DNA of 64,000 nt from Pseudooceanicola atlanticus (GTDB taxonomy: Bacteria; Pseudomonadota; Alphaproteobacteria; Rhodobacterales; Rhodobacteraceae): NCBI RefSeq assembly GCF_000768315.1, contig NZ_AQQX01000015.1, positions 1 to 64,000 of the forward strand, given 5' to 3'. Below the pieces are notes generated by a model that was given only the letters and a program-made list of their open reading frames with translations, had not been told where the DNA came from and ran no database searches. The position numbers and the translations under genes are program-made. This document shows positions 8,198-17,103 of this stretch, in pieces (within the stretch, counting starts at the first letter, position 1; the number at the start of each line of letters is the position of its first letter).

Positions 8198-9182
8198 GGG
8201 TCATGCCTCCGCTGAGATCGGTTCCGGGGAGATAGAATTCGGTGATGCCGCGTTGGCCGTCCTCGCGGCCCGCCTGGATGATCACGTCGATCGAGCTTTC
8301 GATGTATTGGACCATGTCCTGGTAGGTCATCGGGATCTCGGTCTTGAGCGCGGCGATGGCGAGACGCTGGACGGCGAGCTGCGGGGTTTCGGCATGGAGG
8401 GTTGTCATCGAACCGCCATGGCCGGTATTGATCGCCTCGAGGAAGGTCATGGCCTCCTTGCCGCGCACCTCTCCGAGGATGATCCGGTCGGGCCTCATGC
8501 GCAGCGTCGCGGTTAGAAGCACGTCGGCGGATTGGAACTCCGCATCGCGGTTGGCGATCAGGGTCACCGCGTTCGGCTGAGCGGGGAGAAGCTCTGCGGC
8601 TTCCTCGATGGTGACGATCCGTTCCTCATCGGGAACGTAGGAGAGGATTTTTCGAGCCGCGACTGTCTTACCGGTCGAGGTGCCGCCGGAGACGATCATG
8701 TTGAGCTTGTTCTCGACGCAGAAGCGGATGGCCGCGTAGATGTCACCGGCGGCAACGACCTCGCGCAGCGCGCGGTTTTTCTCCTGGCGCAGTTCCTCGA
8801 GCTTGCGCTCTTCGCCATAGAGGAAACGAAGCTCGATATGGTCCAGCGGTAGGCTCGAGAAGAACCGGAGCGAGATCGACATGCCCGAGAGCACCGCGGG
8901 CGGGGTTACGACTTGGGCACGGATGGGGCGGCCCCGATAGGTGATCGAGACCGAGACGATGGGCTTGTCCTTGCTCATAGTCGTGTTGGCTGAGGAGGCG
9001 ATCTGGTTGCCGAGATCGCGCACCTCCGTGACCGTCAGACGCTGATCCAGTGCCCGCATGAAGTGATCCCCCTGGAACTCACCCCAGCAAGAGCCATCCG
9101 GGTTGATGCATATCTCGATCACGTCATCGCGGGCGGCGTCCTTCAGCTTATCGAGCGAGGTCTGGAGGTAGGAGAGCGTCAT
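8184..9182 (-). CDS. virB11: VirB11 traffic ATPase
   Basis: This 332-aa hexameric ATPase energises pilus assembly and substrate transfer at the inner face of the membrane. The Walker A motif GGTSTGKT is at residues 166-173. The Asp box, Walker B (RPDRIILGEVRGKEA, about 240-254) and His box (GHGGSMTTLHAETP, about 263-276) are all present. The ATG at 9182 lies one base after the virB10 stop. The open frame extends 30 codons further upstream, but that part overlaps virB10 and looks non-coding. Length is normal for VirB11. Confidence 0.95.
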   Translation of the reverse strand: MTLSYLQTSLDKLKDAARDDVIEICINPDGSCWGEFQGDHFMRALDQRLTVTEVRDLGNQIASSANTTMSKDKPIVSVSITYRGRPIRAQVVTPPAVLSGMSISLRFFSSLPLDHIELRFLYGEERKLEELRQEKNRALREVVAAGDIYAAIRFCVENKLNMIVSGGTSTGKTVAARKILSYVPDEERIVTIEEAAELLPAQPNAVTLIANRDAEFQSADVLLTATLRMRPDRIILGEVRGKEAMTFLEAINTGHGGSMTTLHAETPQLAVQRLAIAALKTEIPMTYQDMVQYIESSIDVIIQAGREDGQRGITEFYLPGTDLSGGMTHEAV

Positions 9183-9183
9183 C

Positions 9184-10566
9184 TCAGAAAATCTCCAGAT
9201 CCCGGTCGACCATGACGGTGACGCGTGCGCCCTGGTCGACGTAGATGACGGGACCGATGGAGAGATATTCACCGATCACACTGTCGGTGGCGTTGGCCAG
9301 GTCGTCGCCCACATCTTCAAGTACGTCCGCGGTGGTCTCATCCTCGACCTGGGCGGCGGCCACACTCGGGGCGGCGGAGATAATCGAAATCAGTGCGGCA
9401 GAGCCGAAACGCTCGTCGAAGCGCGTGTCCACGAAACCGGTGACGCCCGAGCGCCCGAGTTCGTCGCCGCCGAAGGAACTGATCTGAACGGTCTGGTTGT
9501 TGGGCAGGATGATCCGGTCCCAGGCGATGGTGACCCGGCGCTGCGCGATCTCGATGCCGGAACGAAAGCGTCCGATGAGGCGCGAGCCGCGCGGGATCAG
9601 GAGCCGTGAGCCGTCATAGCTGAAGACGTCTTCTGAGATGATGGCACGGGTCTGCCCAGGGAGCGAGCTGTCGAGTGCGGTCTCCATCACGGCCTGGATC
9701 ATCGTGCCCTGGATGACGGTGTTCGAGGGATTTGCGATGACTTCGGCTTGTGTGATGGCGCTCGGCAACGCGCCGTTCAGCACGAAGTCTGTCACCTCGC
9801 CGAAGGTGCGCTCGGTAAGTTCTGTCTCGCCCGCATTGGCGCCGCCCGTTCCGCCGAAGGCGATGACGGGGGAGGAAATCCGCCGTTCCTGGAAGGCACG
9901 CTCCTCCTCGGCCCGGCGTTGCAGTTCGGCCAGCCGTCGCGCCTCTTCCTCGCGCCGCAGCCGCTCTTCTTCGCGGGCGCGCAACTCTTCGTCGGTGGGT
10001 CCGAGCGGGGCGGGCGTCGGCTTGTTGGCCTCCAACCGCGCGAGGTCCAGGTCCATACGCAGCTGTTGCAGCTCTCGATCTCGTGCGGCGAGTTCGGCCT
10101 GGAATTGTTCCTGAGCATTCTCGGAGGCGTCCTGTAGGTCGGCGATCCGTGCGGTCAGCGCATCGATCGCCTCGGCGGCCGCGCTGTCCGCCCCGGCGTC
10201 GGAGTCCGGCGCATCGCGCAGTTCTTCGATCTGGGCCTGGAGCGCGGCGATCTGCGCCAGAAGTTCGGCGTTGGGTTCTGGTTCGACGAGAACGATCTCG
10301 GGTTCCGGGGCGGGCGGTGGCACGAAGAGTTCGATCTCTCCGAACCCGTCACCCTCGGTTTGGAACTCGTCCGGGGTGGCCGTCGGCAGGGCGACCTCTT
10401 CCCCAGGGCCCGAGAATAGCAAGAGGACCAAGCCGCCCGCAAGGATGAGCCCTGCGAGGAGGAGGGCGAGGAGCGGCGAGCGGCGTTTCGGAGCGGGTCC
10501 GAGGCGCGGGTTGCCCCGTTCAAGCGCAGCGAGGCGCTGTTCGAGATCCGGGTTGTTGTCACTCAT
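9184..10566 (-). CDS. virB10: VirB10 core-complex protein
   Basis: This 460-aa protein spans both membranes and senses ATP use. One transmembrane helix lies at about residues 29-52. A Pro/Glu-rich and coiled-coil periplasmic linker covers residues 75-200 (EELRAREEERLRREEE and similar). The conserved VirB10 beta-barrel domain covers about 245-460 (IQGTMIQAVMETALDSSLPG). The ATG at 10566 overlaps the virB9 stop (ATGA). An upstream in-frame start at 10632 would only run through virB9 sequence and is rejected. Confidence 0.94.
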   Translation of the reverse strand: MSDNNPDLEQRLAALERGNPRLGPAPKRRSPLLALLLAGLILAGGLVLLLFSGPGEEVALPTATPDEFQTEGDGFGEIELFVPPPAPEPEIVLVEPEPNAELLAQIAALQAQIEELRDAPDSDAGADSAAAEAIDALTARIADLQDASENAQEQFQAELAARDRELQQLRMDLDLARLEANKPTPAPLGPTDEELRAREEERLRREEEARRLAELQRRAEEERAFQERRISSPVIAFGGTGGANAGETELTERTFGEVTDFVLNGALPSAITQAEVIANPSNTVIQGTMIQAVMETALDSSLPGQTRAIISEDVFSYDGSRLLIPRGSRLIGRFRSGIEIAQRRVTIAWDRIILPNNQTVQISSFGGDELGRSGVTGFVDTRFDERFGSAALISIISAAPSVAAAQVEDETTADVLEDVGDDLANATDSVIGEYLSIGPVIYVDQGARVTVMVDRDLEIF

Positions 10567-11354
10567 GAGGCGGCCTCCGCGGGCGGCGTCGCCTCGATAC
10601 AGACCACGTCCTCGCCCAGACGCAGCACCCATTGGCGCCCCACGCCCGAGACACGGATCACACCGTCTTCGACCGGGCCTGTGTTCACCGTGCGCTCGCG
10701 CCCGTTCGTGTACCGGAAGATCGCCGGGACGGGTGCGTTCCGCGGGAAGGCGAAATAGGTGAAGGTGCCGTCGTCCCAGACCCGGGTCGGCGTGAACTCC
10801 GTCCGTGCGCTGGCCGCGTAATTGGTGTTCGGTGCGGCGCGCGCGATGGCGTTGGAAGGGCGGCGATTGTCCTCGGGGTAGCGAAACTGCACGACATAGA
10901 AGGTCGGGCTCGAGACCTCGTTCACATTAAAATAATAGCTCCGTCTGTTGGTGTAGACGGTCACGTTGGTATGGACGCCGCGGGCAACGGGTTTAATAGC
11001 AAAGGCCCGCCCGCCGGGCACACCGTCGATCTCGAAGCCTTCCGTGTCGCCGGCGATGATTGAGCGGATGCTCTCGCCTGTCCCGAACTCGATGGTCGTG
11101 ACATGGGTCAGGGAAACGTTCAGCCTGTAGACCTGGCCTTCCTGGTAGGATGCGACCCGGACGCGGTGGTCGTTGGGTCCCCCGCGCGGGATCGCCTCGG
11201 CTGACGCGTAGGACGCAAACAGTGAGACCATCAAAAAGGTCGCGAGGAACGCCTTGGCGTGTCCGGCGTGTTTCGCATTGCAAAAAGCCTGGCGCCTCTC
11301 GCGCTTTTGGGACGCTGGCAAGGCGTTCCCTGATTTCTTGTTCCGGAAGCGCAC
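10563..11354 (-). CDS. virB9: VirB9 core-complex protein
   Basis: This 263-aa protein has a signal-like hydrophobic segment at residues 36-52 (AFLATFLMVSLFASYASA), so the mature protein begins near AEAIPRGG. The N-terminal VirB9 domain with DHRVRVASYQEGQVYRL and the C-terminal TraO-like domain (VWDDGTFTYFAFP) are both typical. The GTG at 11354 directly abuts the virB8 stop. The 35 residues before the signal are basic and unusually long, so true translation may begin nearer the hydrophobic core. Confidence 0.92.
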   Translation of the reverse strand: MRFRNKKSGNALPASQKRERRQAFCNAKHAGHAKAFLATFLMVSLFASYASAEAIPRGGPNDHRVRVASYQEGQVYRLNVSLTHVTTIEFGTGESIRSIIAGDTEGFEIDGVPGGRAFAIKPVARGVHTNVTVYTNRRSYYFNVNEVSSPTFYVVQFRYPEDNRRPSNAIARAAPNTNYAASARTEFTPTRVWDDGTFTYFAFPRNAPVPAIFRYTNGRERTVNTGPVEDGVIRVSGVGRQWVLRLGEDVVCIEATPPAEAAS

Positions 11355-12014
11355 TTACTGGTTCTCCAATCTGTCCGAGCGGATCGCGTATTCGACGACC
11401 GTGAAGCCAAACGGGTTGGTCCAGACCTGGTCGATGGAGCGGCTCTCTTCGGGGCGGAACTCGAAGAGGAGCGTCGCGGTGAAGAGGCCCGCTTGGACCC
11501 CCTGGATCGAGGTCAGGCGCTTGCGAAGCCGCACCGTGGCCCGGTTGTTGCCGATCAGGTTGATGCTGAGAATCTCGACATCGAGCCGTGCATTTGGCCC
11601 GTAGACTGACGGCGGATACTCTGCATTGGCCGAGTTCCAGATCTGGCGCAGTGAGGCCCCTGCTGCACGGTCCGAACGGCGCAACACGCTGCGGATGCGC
11701 ACGTCATTGTCGAGCTGGTTGTAGACCTCGCGGTCCGTCACGTAGCGGAAGACCTCCGCCTCGATAATGGCGCGGTTCTCGGTGACGGTGGTGGCCCCGA
11801 CGGTGGCTTCGGGGAGGGCGAAGCCGGTGGCGGGATCGTAAGGCACAACAACTGGGGGCGGATCGACATCGAGGATGGCCACGGCGGCCGCGCTGAGGCA
11901 GCCCAGGATGCCAAAGCCGAGGCCGATGAGCCCCAGGCGCTGCCAGAGCCGTTCCCGTCTCAGTGCGCCGTAGACCAGTTCCTCCTCGATGATGGCGGTT
12001 TCTTCGTCCAACAA
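11355..12014 (-). CDS. virB8: VirB8 inner-membrane assembly factor
   Basis: This 219-aa bitopic protein has a short cytoplasmic N-terminus, one membrane helix at about residues 26-48, and a periplasmic NTF2-like domain. That domain carries the typical FRYVTDREVYNQ and NPFGFTVVEYAIR segments. Translation starts at a TTG (12014 or the adjacent TTG at 12011), supported by GAGGA just upstream; no ATG or GTG fits. It lies 7 bases after the virB5-like gene. Confidence 0.92.
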   Translation of the reverse strand: MLDEETAIIEEELVYGALRRERLWQRLGLIGLGFGILGCLSAAAVAILDVDPPPVVVPYDPATGFALPEATVGATTVTENRAIIEAEVFRYVTDREVYNQLDNDVRIRSVLRRSDRAAGASLRQIWNSANAEYPPSVYGPNARLDVEILSINLIGNNRATVRLRKRLTSIQGVQAGLFTATLLFEFRPEESRSIDQVWTNPFGFTVVEYAIRSDRLENQ

Positions 12015-12021
12015 TCAGTCC

Positions 12022-12849
12022 TCAATCCGCGCTCAGTTCCGGAAGCGTGAACTCCATGAAGCGTTGTTCTTCGGCGATGGTGGCGGCATCGATCACGCCG
12101 CCGGTGCCATCTCCTACGGTCTGGATCGCTTCGAGCTGCCACATGGCGACGAGCGCGATGGCGAGCTCTGCCGTCACCCGCGTGTTGAGATCGACGCTCT
12201 CCTTGAGCTCATCCATGTCGTCGATGAGCCCGACGAGCCGGTCGACACGTTCGAGCGACTGCCCGGCATCCTCATAGCTGTTCTGGGCCGCGGCCGAGAC
12301 CAGCGCGCCGGTCGTGGCCTGTGTCGCCACGCGCACGGCCCCGGGATTGCCGCTGCGGGCCATTTCCGAGAGCGTGTCCTCGTCGAAGCCGAGATCGGCC
12401 AGCACCCGGTCCATCTGGGTTTCGATCCCGACGGCGCCGGATCCGGTGAGCCCGGAAAAATCCCCCGTCTTGATGGCTTGAATCGTGGCGATGATGTCGC
12501 CGAACTCCTGGTCCAGGAGACCGTTTAGTTCGTCTTCCATCTGTGTCCGGATGATCTCGGGCAACTCTGCGAGACGCGTTAACGCCTCATACGTTCGTTG
12601 TAGCTCGGCGAGCTGCTCCGTGAGCGTGGCAAGCTGTTCGCGGAGCTGCACGAGTTGCTCGTTTTGCAGGATCTCGTCCTCGATCATCTGCCGGAGCTGC
12701 TGGATGTTTTGGGCGATGTTCTGGGTGTCCACGACCGGCACGCCCTGGGCCAGGGCGGGGGCACTGGTCACGAAAGGCGAGCAAAGCGCCAAGACGCTGG
12801 CCAGGGTCAACGCGCGAAATGGTGCTGAAATGAACATTCTGCGGGCCAT
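12022..12849 (-). CDS. virB5: VirB5-like secreted protein
   Basis: This 275-aa protein has a signal peptide (to about residue 34, ALAQG). A long amphipathic helical region follows (residues 40-100, Gln/Glu/Leu-rich). The pattern fits VirB5/TrbJ minor pilus or tip proteins. Residues 197-275 align without gaps to the last 77 residues of the neighbouring lytic transglycosylase, both ending with FMEFTL. The ATG at 12849 overlaps the upstream stop (TGATG) and has GGAGG upstream. Assignment rests on operon position, signal peptide and helical character. Confidence 0.78.
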   Translation of the reverse strand: MARRMFISAPFRALTLASVLALCSPFVTSAPALAQGVPVVDTQNIAQNIQQLRQMIEDEILQNEQLVQLREQLATLTEQLAELQRTYEALTRLAELPEIIRTQMEDELNGLLDQEFGDIIATIQAIKTGDFSGLTGSGAVGIETQMDRVLADLGFDEDTLSEMARSGNPGAVRVATQATTGALVSAAAQNSYEDAGQSLERVDRLVGLIDDMDELKESVDLNTRVTAELAIALVAMWQLEAIQTVGDGTGGVIDAATIAEEQRFMEFTLPELSAD

Positions 12850-14003
12850 CAATCCAGATCCTCCAATGTGAACTCCATGAATTCGTTCTCGACCATGCGG
12901 GCCGCGGCCTGGGCCAATTGGGCCGCACTGAGCGGTTGGGTCCGTGCGGCTTTCAGGCGAATGCGCGCGGCCATCAGCCGGACCAGTTCGGCGCGGGCAT
13001 AGGTGTTGAGCGCCATGCTCTCCTGGATGTCCTGGGTCGCGCCGATCATGGTGACGATGTCCTGGACGCGCAGGGCGGCCTGCCGGATGGCGGCGGGGGA
13101 ATTGCTGCCGTAGAAGGCGGCGCCGAACCCGCTGAACGAGAGATTGGCGTTGGTGAGAAGCGCGGGGTCGATCGTGCCGAGCGCTTCGATGCCGCCGATC
13201 CGCGCGAGGTAGAGATTGTAGCGTTCGGGGATGACCCTGATGTAGTGCTGGGTCTCCTTGAAGGGCGGTACACCGCCATATTCGAACACACGGCCAGGCC
13301 CGGCGTTATAGGCCGCGAGCGCGTTGACGACGTTGCCGTCGAAGGTGGTGAGCTGGGCCGCGAGGTAGCGCGCGCCGCCCTCGACCTGCAGGTAGGGGCT
13401 GTCATAATATTCCGGGTTGATCCCGAGATCGCTTGCGGTGCCCGGCATGATTTGGGTGAGGCCGAAAGCGCCCACGGGCGAGCGTGCGCCGATGGAGAAG
13501 CGGCTCTCCTGCCAGATGAGCGCCTGCAGGAGGGCGCGCCATTGCACGACGGAAAGACCGGCCCGCCCGACCCCGGGCCGCCCGTGGGTCTCCTGGGCGA
13601 CCCGGATGATCAGCTGCTCGATGTTTTCTGCCGCATCCCCGAACATACCCGCGCCGCCGGGGTTGGGATCGACATCGCCGGAGCCGTAGACCGCCGCTGC
13701 GGATCGGTCCGGATCGCCGCCGCCGCCCTCGAGGTCTGCGACCATACCCGGCAGCCCCTGGCCGCCGAAGCTCGTCTGCGCGTCGAGGATGGCGCGCAGC
13801 GTGGCGAGCTGTTCCCGTTCGATCTCGGTCAGCAACTCTTCGACGGTGAGTTTCTCACGCTGGACGGCGAGGTCAGCGTCCCGGTCGCCCGTCTCGACGA
13901 TATCGCGGGCCGTCAGCCCGGAATCGTTGGTGGGAACGCCCTGGCCGAGCGCGGCTGCCGGCAGGAGAGCCGCAAGGAGGATATGTGCGACCCTAGGCCT
14001 CAA
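12849..14003 (-). CDS. virB1: VirB1-like lytic transglycosylase with a VirB5-like C-terminal domain
   Basis: This 384-aa periplasmic enzyme cleaves peptidoglycan so that the secretion channel can cross the wall. A signal peptide covers about residues 1-20. A helical segment to residue 110 precedes the SLT catalytic domain (about 145-275), with the catalytic Glu in IWQESRFSIGA, then GLTQIMPGTA and YNAGPGRVFEYGG. Residues 308-384 are not part of SLT domains and match the tail of the adjacent VirB5-like protein. The start appears to be the TTG at 14003, overlapping the lipoprotein gene by 11 bases. Confidence 0.85.
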   Translation of the reverse strand: MRPRVAHILLAALLPAAALGQGVPTNDSGLTARDIVETGDRDADLAVQREKLTVEELLTEIEREQLATLRAILDAQTSFGGQGLPGMVADLEGGGGDPDRSAAAVYGSGDVDPNPGGAGMFGDAAENIEQLIIRVAQETHGRPGVGRAGLSVVQWRALLQALIWQESRFSIGARSPVGAFGLTQIMPGTASDLGINPEYYDSPYLQVEGGARYLAAQLTTFDGNVVNALAAYNAGPGRVFEYGGVPPFKETQHYIRVIPERYNLYLARIGGIEALGTIDPALLTNANLSFSGFGAAFYGSNSPAAIRQAALRVQDIVTMIGATQDIQESMALNTYARAELVRLMAARIRLKAARTQPLSAAQLAQAAARMVENEFMEFTLEDLD

Positions 14004-14160
14004 CGCTGTCGTCCGGGTTTCCGATGGGTGTGAAAATGCAATCCGGCTCGGCGCGGTCGAGCGAGGCGCGGAAAGCGAAACAGTTGGCCTTGGGTTCGCG
14101 ATATTCGGCGCAGGAAGAGAGAACGCCGAGCGCGGCGAGGAGGATAAGGGGTCGGATCAT
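13993..14160 (-). CDS. virB7: VirB7-like lipoprotein, 55 aa
   Basis: Translating the gap between virB4 and the lytic transglycosylase gives a 55-aa protein: MIRPLILLAALGVLSSCAEY then a Cys-containing mature part. LSSC is a clear lipobox with Cys17 as the lipidated residue. Two further cysteines (27 and 41) could form the disulfide known for VirB7 proteins. The ATG overlaps the virB4 stop (ATGA, 14157-14160), confirming operon membership. VirB7 lipoproteins are often overlooked because of their size. The similarity is in architecture, not in residue-level identity. Confidence 0.8.
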   Translation of the reverse strand: MIRPLILLAALGVLSSCAEYREPKANCFAFRASLDRAEPDCIFTPIGNPDDSVEA

Positions 14161-16532
14161 GATAGCCTCCAGAAATCAGGACGGTCGCGGTAGTCGGGGC
14201 CGACGAGGGCCTCGCCCTTTTCCATGCCGCCGAGGATGGTGAGGAGGGGGCCGAGGGCGGAGAGGTCGGCATCGACCACCACCGAGCCACCGTCGTCACG
14301 GATGAGCGCGAGGCGGCTGTCGCTGCCGGTGTTCAGGAGCACGTCGAGTTCCTTCTCGAAGAGGTTCAGCATCGCGTAATCCGAGGCGTGCGCCCGGATG
14401 TTGGGGAGCAGGATCTGGGTTGGCACCGCCTCGACGATGGTCTTGCCGGTCCGCGTGCGTTCGAGCTGGCTCGCATATTGCGTCATCATCACCGCGACCG
14501 TGTTCTGTTTCCGGGCGGTCACCAGCCAGTTCGAGAGCCGTTCGGCAAAGTATGGGTTGTCGAGCGCCTTCCATGCCTCGTCGATCACGATGATGGTGGG
14601 ACGCCGGTCCTCGATCTCTCGCTCAATCCGGCGGAAAAGATAGGAGAGCACCGCCATGCGCTCCTTCTCGCTTTCGCTGTCGAGAATGCCGGTCAGGTCG
14701 AACCCCACGACGTCGCCATCAAGCGAGAAAGTGTCCTCCAGGCTTTGGCCGAAAATCCAGCCGTATCGCCCATCCTCGGTCCATTCGAGAAGCCGCTGGT
14801 GAAGATCGCCATTGTCGTCGGTCGAGACAAAGAGCGAGGCGAAGTCCTTCCAGTTCCGCAAGGCCGGGTTGGTGGCTGTGGAGTTCTGGCGGACCACCTC
14901 CTTGATGCGGTTCGTTTGCGCCGGGGTCAGGGGCTTGTCGGAGCGGTAGAGCAAGGAGGCGAGCCAATCCGAAAGCCAGGCCGTGCCGCGCTCATCGATC
15001 TCGGTCCAGAGCGGGTTGAGGCCGGTCGCCTGTCCCGCCTTGATCGAGGCGTAGCGCCCGCCATTGGCGCGGACGGCCATTTCCATCCCGAGCCGGTAGT
15101 CGAAAACGAAGATGCGCGCGCCGACCCGCCGGGCTTGCGTCATGAGGAAGGCCGAGAGGACGGACTTGCCGGAACCGGGGCGGCCTAGAATGAGGGTGTG
15201 GCCGCTGGTGGGCTCCGTCTCGGGGCTGCCCTGCTCGTGGTAGGAGAACCGGTAGGCGCTCTGCTCCGGGGTCGGGAAGAGTGTAATCTCCTGGCCCCAG
15301 GGAAGCTGGTGTTTTTCCTTGCCGAGTTGCGTCCGGTGAAGTGCTGCGAAGTCCGCAAAGTTGCGGTTGGTGACGGCACTGGCGCGGACCCGTTTTGGCT
15401 GGTTGCCCGGATGCTGGCTGAAGTAGTGAGATTTCGCGGCCATCCGCTCGCCGATCATCTTCACGCCCTCGGCGGCCGCGGCGTTCACGATCTCGGCTCC
15501 GAGGGACTGCAACTCGTCAAGACTGTCACTGAAGACCGTCACGACCATGTGGTGCTCACCGAAGCTTTGGCGTTTGGCCTCAAGATCGTCGTGCGCGATG
15601 TCGAGCGCCTCGAGGAGCGAAAGAGCGGCATCCTGAGAGGCCTGCATTTGACGCTTCTGGCGTTTGATCCGGCCCGCCATCAGGTTTGAATTGATCGGCG
15701 TGAAGGAATGCGTGACGATCATGTCGACCGGCAGGTTCAGCATGTCGAACATCGTGCAGGTCGTTCCTTCGGCATATTCGCCGATGGTGAAGCTCTTGCC
15801 GAAGCGATGGCCGACAACGCCATTGGAAAGCTCGAAGTGATCTTCGAGAAACGTCACGCGAGTGTTGGCAATGTTGTAAGCCAGAAACCCGTAGCGGTTG
15901 GCGGGGTAAAGCGGCAACTCGCGGCCCGTGTTGAGCGCGCCGAGGAATCCAACCAACTCGCCAGAAGCTGCTGAAAGGATGCGGGGCTTGAGTTCCGCCA
16001 GGCCGGAGGTGAAGACCCCGACCGCCTCGTTGAGGCGCCTGATCCGTTTCGCGGTCTCCGCCTTAAAGCGTTCCGGTGCGGAACGGTTCACGAAACCAAG
16101 AAAACTACTGGGCGTCGGGCGGTGGATGATTGTGAGTGTGAGGGTCTTGTCCCGGAGACCTGCCGAGGCCAGCTTTGCGCGCCAGGCATCATCCACGGCG
16201 TGAGCGAAGCCGTCCCCCTTGACCGGGAGCAGGTCCGGCGTGATCGACTTCGAGACCTTGTGCACGTAGTAGCTGAACTCGGGGCCCAGCTGCGCGATGA
16301 TCCGGGCAAAGAGCGCCGTCACCTTGTCGAGATAGGCGTCGTCCGTGGTGTAGCTGTTCACCCCGCTCAGGCGGATGCATTGGAAGAGTTCGTTGACCCG
16401 GGTGCGGACTGTCTGATCATCGACGAGGCTGACATAGGGCAGCATGTGCGCGAGGCGTTTCTCGCGGGCATACCAGGCCGGCATGAGGGTGCGTTCATCG
16501 ACGGTCTCGTCCAGGGCTTCACTATGGCGCAT
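14157..16532 (-). CDS. virB4: VirB4 conjugation ATPase
   Basis: This 791-aa ATPase drives pilus biogenesis. The Walker A motif GRPGSGKS is at residues 450-457. The Walker B and surrounding motif RPTIIVIDEAWKALDNPYFA lies at about 635-655. The N-terminal CagE/TrbE/VirB family domain occupies residues 60-400. The start overlaps virB3 by 11 bases and the end overlaps the lipoprotein gene by 4. Length fits VirB4 (about 780-830 aa). It looks fully intact. Confidence 0.95.
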   Translation of the reverse strand: MRHSEALDETVDERTLMPAWYAREKRLAHMLPYVSLVDDQTVRTRVNELFQCIRLSGVNSYTTDDAYLDKVTALFARIIAQLGPEFSYYVHKVSKSITPDLLPVKGDGFAHAVDDAWRAKLASAGLRDKTLTLTIIHRPTPSSFLGFVNRSAPERFKAETAKRIRRLNEAVGVFTSGLAELKPRILSAASGELVGFLGALNTGRELPLYPANRYGFLAYNIANTRVTFLEDHFELSNGVVGHRFGKSFTIGEYAEGTTCTMFDMLNLPVDMIVTHSFTPINSNLMAGRIKRQKRQMQASQDAALSLLEALDIAHDDLEAKRQSFGEHHMVVTVFSDSLDELQSLGAEIVNAAAAEGVKMIGERMAAKSHYFSQHPGNQPKRVRASAVTNRNFADFAALHRTQLGKEKHQLPWGQEITLFPTPEQSAYRFSYHEQGSPETEPTSGHTLILGRPGSGKSVLSAFLMTQARRVGARIFVFDYRLGMEMAVRANGGRYASIKAGQATGLNPLWTEIDERGTAWLSDWLASLLYRSDKPLTPAQTNRIKEVVRQNSTATNPALRNWKDFASLFVSTDDNGDLHQRLLEWTEDGRYGWIFGQSLEDTFSLDGDVVGFDLTGILDSESEKERMAVLSYLFRRIEREIEDRRPTIIVIDEAWKALDNPYFAERLSNWLVTARKQNTVAVMMTQYASQLERTRTGKTIVEAVPTQILLPNIRAHASDYAMLNLFEKELDVLLNTGSDSRLALIRDDGGSVVVDADLSALGPLLTILGGMEKGEALVGPDYRDRPDFWRLS

Positions 16533-16800
16533 AGCTATCGCCCCCGTGGATGGACCGGTTCCGCGTCGGCGGCGTCTCCTGCACCGCCGTCATCATCACG
16601 TCGATGAAACGCGGATCCCAGTCAGCCGCTTTCCAGAGAACCGGATAGAGCACCGCCGTGATGCCCAGGACAACCAGGTGCTGCACCCAGACGAAGAGCA
16701 GCACAGAGCCGAAGAGCCAGACCATGGCATACATGATCGGCAGGCCGAGGAGCTTGGGCGGGCGTACGAGGCCCAGAAAGAGCGGCGATCGTTCGGCCAC
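16522..16800 (-). CDS. virB3: VirB3-like membrane protein
   Basis: This 92-aa protein has two adjacent hydrophobic segments (about residues 16-38 and 40-56) preceded by SPLFLGLVRPPKLLGLP, the typical N-terminal signature of VirB3. It probably works with VirB4 at the inner membrane. The GTG at 16800 is the only sensible start and lies 12 bases after the virB2 stop. Confidence 0.88.
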   Translation of the reverse strand: MAERSPLFLGLVRPPKLLGLPIMYAMVWLFGSVLLFVWVQHLVVLGITAVLYPVLWKAADWDPRFIDVMMTAVQETPPTRNRSIHGGDSYAP

Positions 16801-16812
16801 GTTCGCCTCCTC

Positions 16813-17103
16813 TCACGACCCGAAGACGGCGGCAACGATGGTCGGCGCGGCCGCAACACCCGCGATGCCCACCAGCACCCAGAGGGCTTGGCGCAGATCG
16901 ATGATGTTGAAGAACCAGCTGAGGAACACGCCGAGGACCGCGAGGGTGGCGATGACGACTCCAAGCGGTCCGGTCAGCGCGTCCACGATGCCCTGAAGCA
17001 AGCTCTGAATCGGTGAGAGGTCGATGCTCTGGGCCAGGGCCGGTTCTGCCGCAACGATGAGGAGAGCGGCAAGGGTGATCAGGGATTTCGTCAATGGCTT
17101 CAT
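16813..17103 (-). CDS. virB2: VirB2 pilin precursor
   Basis: This 96-aa protein has a signal peptide ending PALAQ (residues 1-25). Two hydrophobic helices follow (about 44-66 and 72-94) separated by NIIDLRQA, the usual pilin layout of VirB2/TrbC. It forms the conjugative pilus shaft. The ATG at 17103 overlaps the stop of the upstream lytic transglycosylase (ATGA). The open frame continues 67 codons further upstream, but that part is a shadow of the transglycosylase gene. Confidence 0.9.
   Translation of the reverse strand: MKPLTKSLITLAALLIVAAEPALAQSIDLSPIQSLLQGIVDALTGPLGVVIATLAVLGVFLSWFFNIIDLRQALWVLVGIAGVAAAPTIVAAVFGS

Noticed and set aside
14000-14299. 99-aa open frame over the lipoprotein gene
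   Set aside because: It overlaps virB4 in another frame and shows no coding character, while the lipoprotein frame has a lipobox and an ATGA overlap.
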